DNA of 7,247 nt from Candidatus Peregrinibacteria bacterium (GTDB lineage Bacteria > Patescibacteriota > Gracilibacteria > UBA1369 > LOWO2-01-FULL-3): the NCBI GenBank assembly GCA_018664365.1, contig JABJOK010000091.1, forward strand, positions 1 to 7,247. The letters are read 5' to 3'. Below the pieces are notes generated by a model. The model worked only from the letters and a program-made list of their open reading frames with translations. It had not been told where the DNA came from and searched no databases. Made by a program: the position numbers and the translations under genes. Shown piece by piece: positions 5,953 through 7,247 of this stretch (position 1 is the first letter of the stretch; each line of letters opens with the position of its first letter).

Positions 5953-7247
5953 ATGAAAAGTAAAAATAAAAAAATAATTTCATATTTGGTATCGGCATCG
6001 CTAGTTGTCTTCATAGGCGCTAGCTTTATGATTCAAAAGAGTGATTATAATATTCTTACAACATCAGTTCTGACCATGCTTAAGGGCATTGCTGATGAAT
6101 ACGCACCTGAACCACCAGACCTAGAAATTACAAATATAGCTCTATTAAAGAAAAGTTCTCCTAGTGAGCATCTTAACTACTATAAATACGGAGCTACTGT
6201 AATTATTCACAATAAGGGTGGAAACCTTGCTAATGCGAGAGTGGTTCTTAGAGGCGACGATAACCAGAAGAGCGTTGTTGTTAGAAACACTGATGAAGGA
6301 TTCTCTCTTAAGGCTGGTGAGTCTTATATCGTTCATGATTACGAACTTCTTTTTGATGGTGACTATAATATTGGAACCTCTGAAGTAACTGTTGATATCA
6401 TTGATAAGGTCGATATTGATCTGACCAATAATTCTTATGAGGCAATGTTCTATGAAGATGCTCCTGAAATAACAGGCATCTCATTGAAGGAAATATTAGA
6501 TGATGGAACTTTTGTTTTGGACTTTGATAATTCTAATTTTATTTCTGATAGGCATATTTATGAGATCTACTATGGAAAAGATGTCCCTATTAGTGGTGAA
6601 GAAAGATTTGTTGAAAGTTCTTCAGAGGAGCTAGTTCATCAGTATTTCCGAGTTAAAAATTCTTTAGATATTCTGGATTCTCAACTTGACTACAATGAAG
6701 TCACAGAGCTTGATTCTCACTTTATTGAATTTGATTATGATCCTTTTGCTACAGAAGAAGCGACTTATGTATATGTAAAAGCTACAGATCCTGTAAGTGG
6801 ATACTATGCATTTAGCAATGTTCTTGCCTTTGCAAAGGGGCAGTCATTTACACGTAGTGAATTTGCTCAAATTTTTATTGACTATGGGGAAATCAAAACT
6901 AATGATTCTGGTTTTTCTTACTTCACAGATGTTTCTGAAGAAGATGAAAACTATGAGTACATTCAAACACTTTATAACGAGGGGGTTTTAGATACTAGCC
7001 GTACAAATTATCGTCCACTAGATGTAATGACTCGAGGAGAGGACCTTGCGATGATCATTGACTATTACGATGTTGATTTAAAAATTGGAAAAGGCGCTCC
7101 TCACTTCGAGGATGTATCTGAAAGCCATCCATATTTTTCATATGCTGAAACTCTTTACCTAACAGGAGGTGCATCTGCATTTTCTGAATATATGTCTCTC
7201 GATAAACCAGCTACAAAAAGTTACTTAAGATATCTGATCAATGAATA
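5953..7247 (+). CDS. Exported CARDB and S-layer-homology domain surface protein, 3' end outside window
   Basis: The frame is open from ATG 5953 for 431 codons to the window edge; the last two bases (TA) could even begin a stop codon. The N-terminus (MKSKNKKIIS then a hydrophobic run to about residue 27) is an export signal or membrane anchor. Residues 55-168 resemble a CARDB domain (PPDLEITNIALL, ATVIIHNKGG, LKAGESY, DLTNNSYE), an Ig-like fold of bacterial surface proteins. A middle region (about 171-295) is beta-rich and FN3-like (DATYVYVKATD pattern). SLH motifs follow: an isolated FTRSEFAQIFIDY helix (299-311), a complete repeat (FTDVSEEDENYEYIQTL from 332, then YRPLDVMTRGEDLAMIID), and a second beginning HFEDVSESHPYFSYAETLYL at 394 and cut by the window end. 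SLH domains bind secondary cell-wall polymers, so the protein is probably fixed to the wall, perhaps as an S-layer component. No other in-frame start was found nearby. Confidence 0.87.
   Translation, partial: MKSKNKKIISYLVSASLVVFIGASFMIQKSDYNILTTSVLTMLKGIADEYAPEPPDLEITNIALLKKSSPSEHLNYYKYGATVIIHNKGGNLANARVVLRGDDNQKSVVVRNTDEGFSLKAGESYIVHDYELLFDGDYNIGTSEVTVDIIDKVDIDLTNNSYEAMFYEDAPEITGISLKEILDDGTFVLDFDNSNFISDRHIYEIYYGKDVPISGEERFVESSSEELVHQYFRVKNSLDILDSQLDYNEVTELDSHFIEFDYDPFATEEATYVYVKATDPVSGYYAFSNVLAFAKGQSFTRSEFAQIFIDYGEIKTNDSGFSYFTDVSEEDENYEYIQTLYNEGVLDTSRTNYRPLDVMTRGEDLAMIIDYYDVDLKIGKGAPHFEDVSESHPYFSYAETLYLTGGASAFSEYMSLDKPATKSYLRYLINE

Noticed and set aside
6797..6991. Plus-strand 64-codon frame inside the SLH protein gene
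   Set aside because: Out of frame with a clear SLH coding region and without any family features.

Overview
The window looks like a piece of a low-GC chromosome from a bacterium with peptidoglycan and a protein-coated surface, but no visible sign of an outer membrane. It carries murA, an S-layer-homology (SLH) protein and a second exported protein with a C-terminal membrane anchor. Several features recall Candidate Phyla Radiation (Patescibacteria) genomes of the Peregrinibacteria/Gracilibacteria kind: a membrane-anchored solo ComEC-type hydrolase, the TGP-plus-anchor C-terminus, and A-rich leaders with almost no Shine-Dalgarno signals. That placement is inference from protein style; a low-GC Gram-positive cannot be excluded. 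About 2,270 codons contain no in-frame TGA, so the genetic code is standard here and not the UGA=Gly code of some Gracilibacteria and Absconditabacteria.

Layout. Positions 1-691 (minus strand) hold all but the last few codons of a stand-alone B3/B4 domain protein, related to the editing domain of phenylalanyl-tRNA synthetase beta. It is head-to-head with a CorC/CNNM-type membrane protein (789-2045). A well-formed promoter (2098-2126) then drives a very acidic, arginine-free secreted protein with fibronectin-like and Ig-like domains (2163-3653). That gene is followed by a strong intrinsic terminator whose loop contains the start codon of the next gene, a membrane-anchored ComEC-like metallo-beta-lactamase-fold hydrolase (3700-4530). 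murA (4527-5780, minus strand) converges on this gene with a 4-bp overlap. murA is divergent from a partial surface protein with CARDB and SLH domains (5953 to the window end), across a 172-bp intergenic region with promoters in both directions.

How the parts relate. Most of the window concerns the cell envelope: a peptidoglycan precursor enzyme (MurA), two exported surface proteins with different anchoring (C-terminal membrane anchor versus SLH domains), a cation-transport-type membrane protein and an outward-facing hydrolase. The arrangement is mainly single genes with their own promoters rather than one operon; the only same-strand tandem pair (2163-3653 and 3700-4530) is separated by the terminator. 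No mobile elements, RNA genes, CRISPR arrays or phage genes were seen, and no intergenic stretch exceeds 300 bases.
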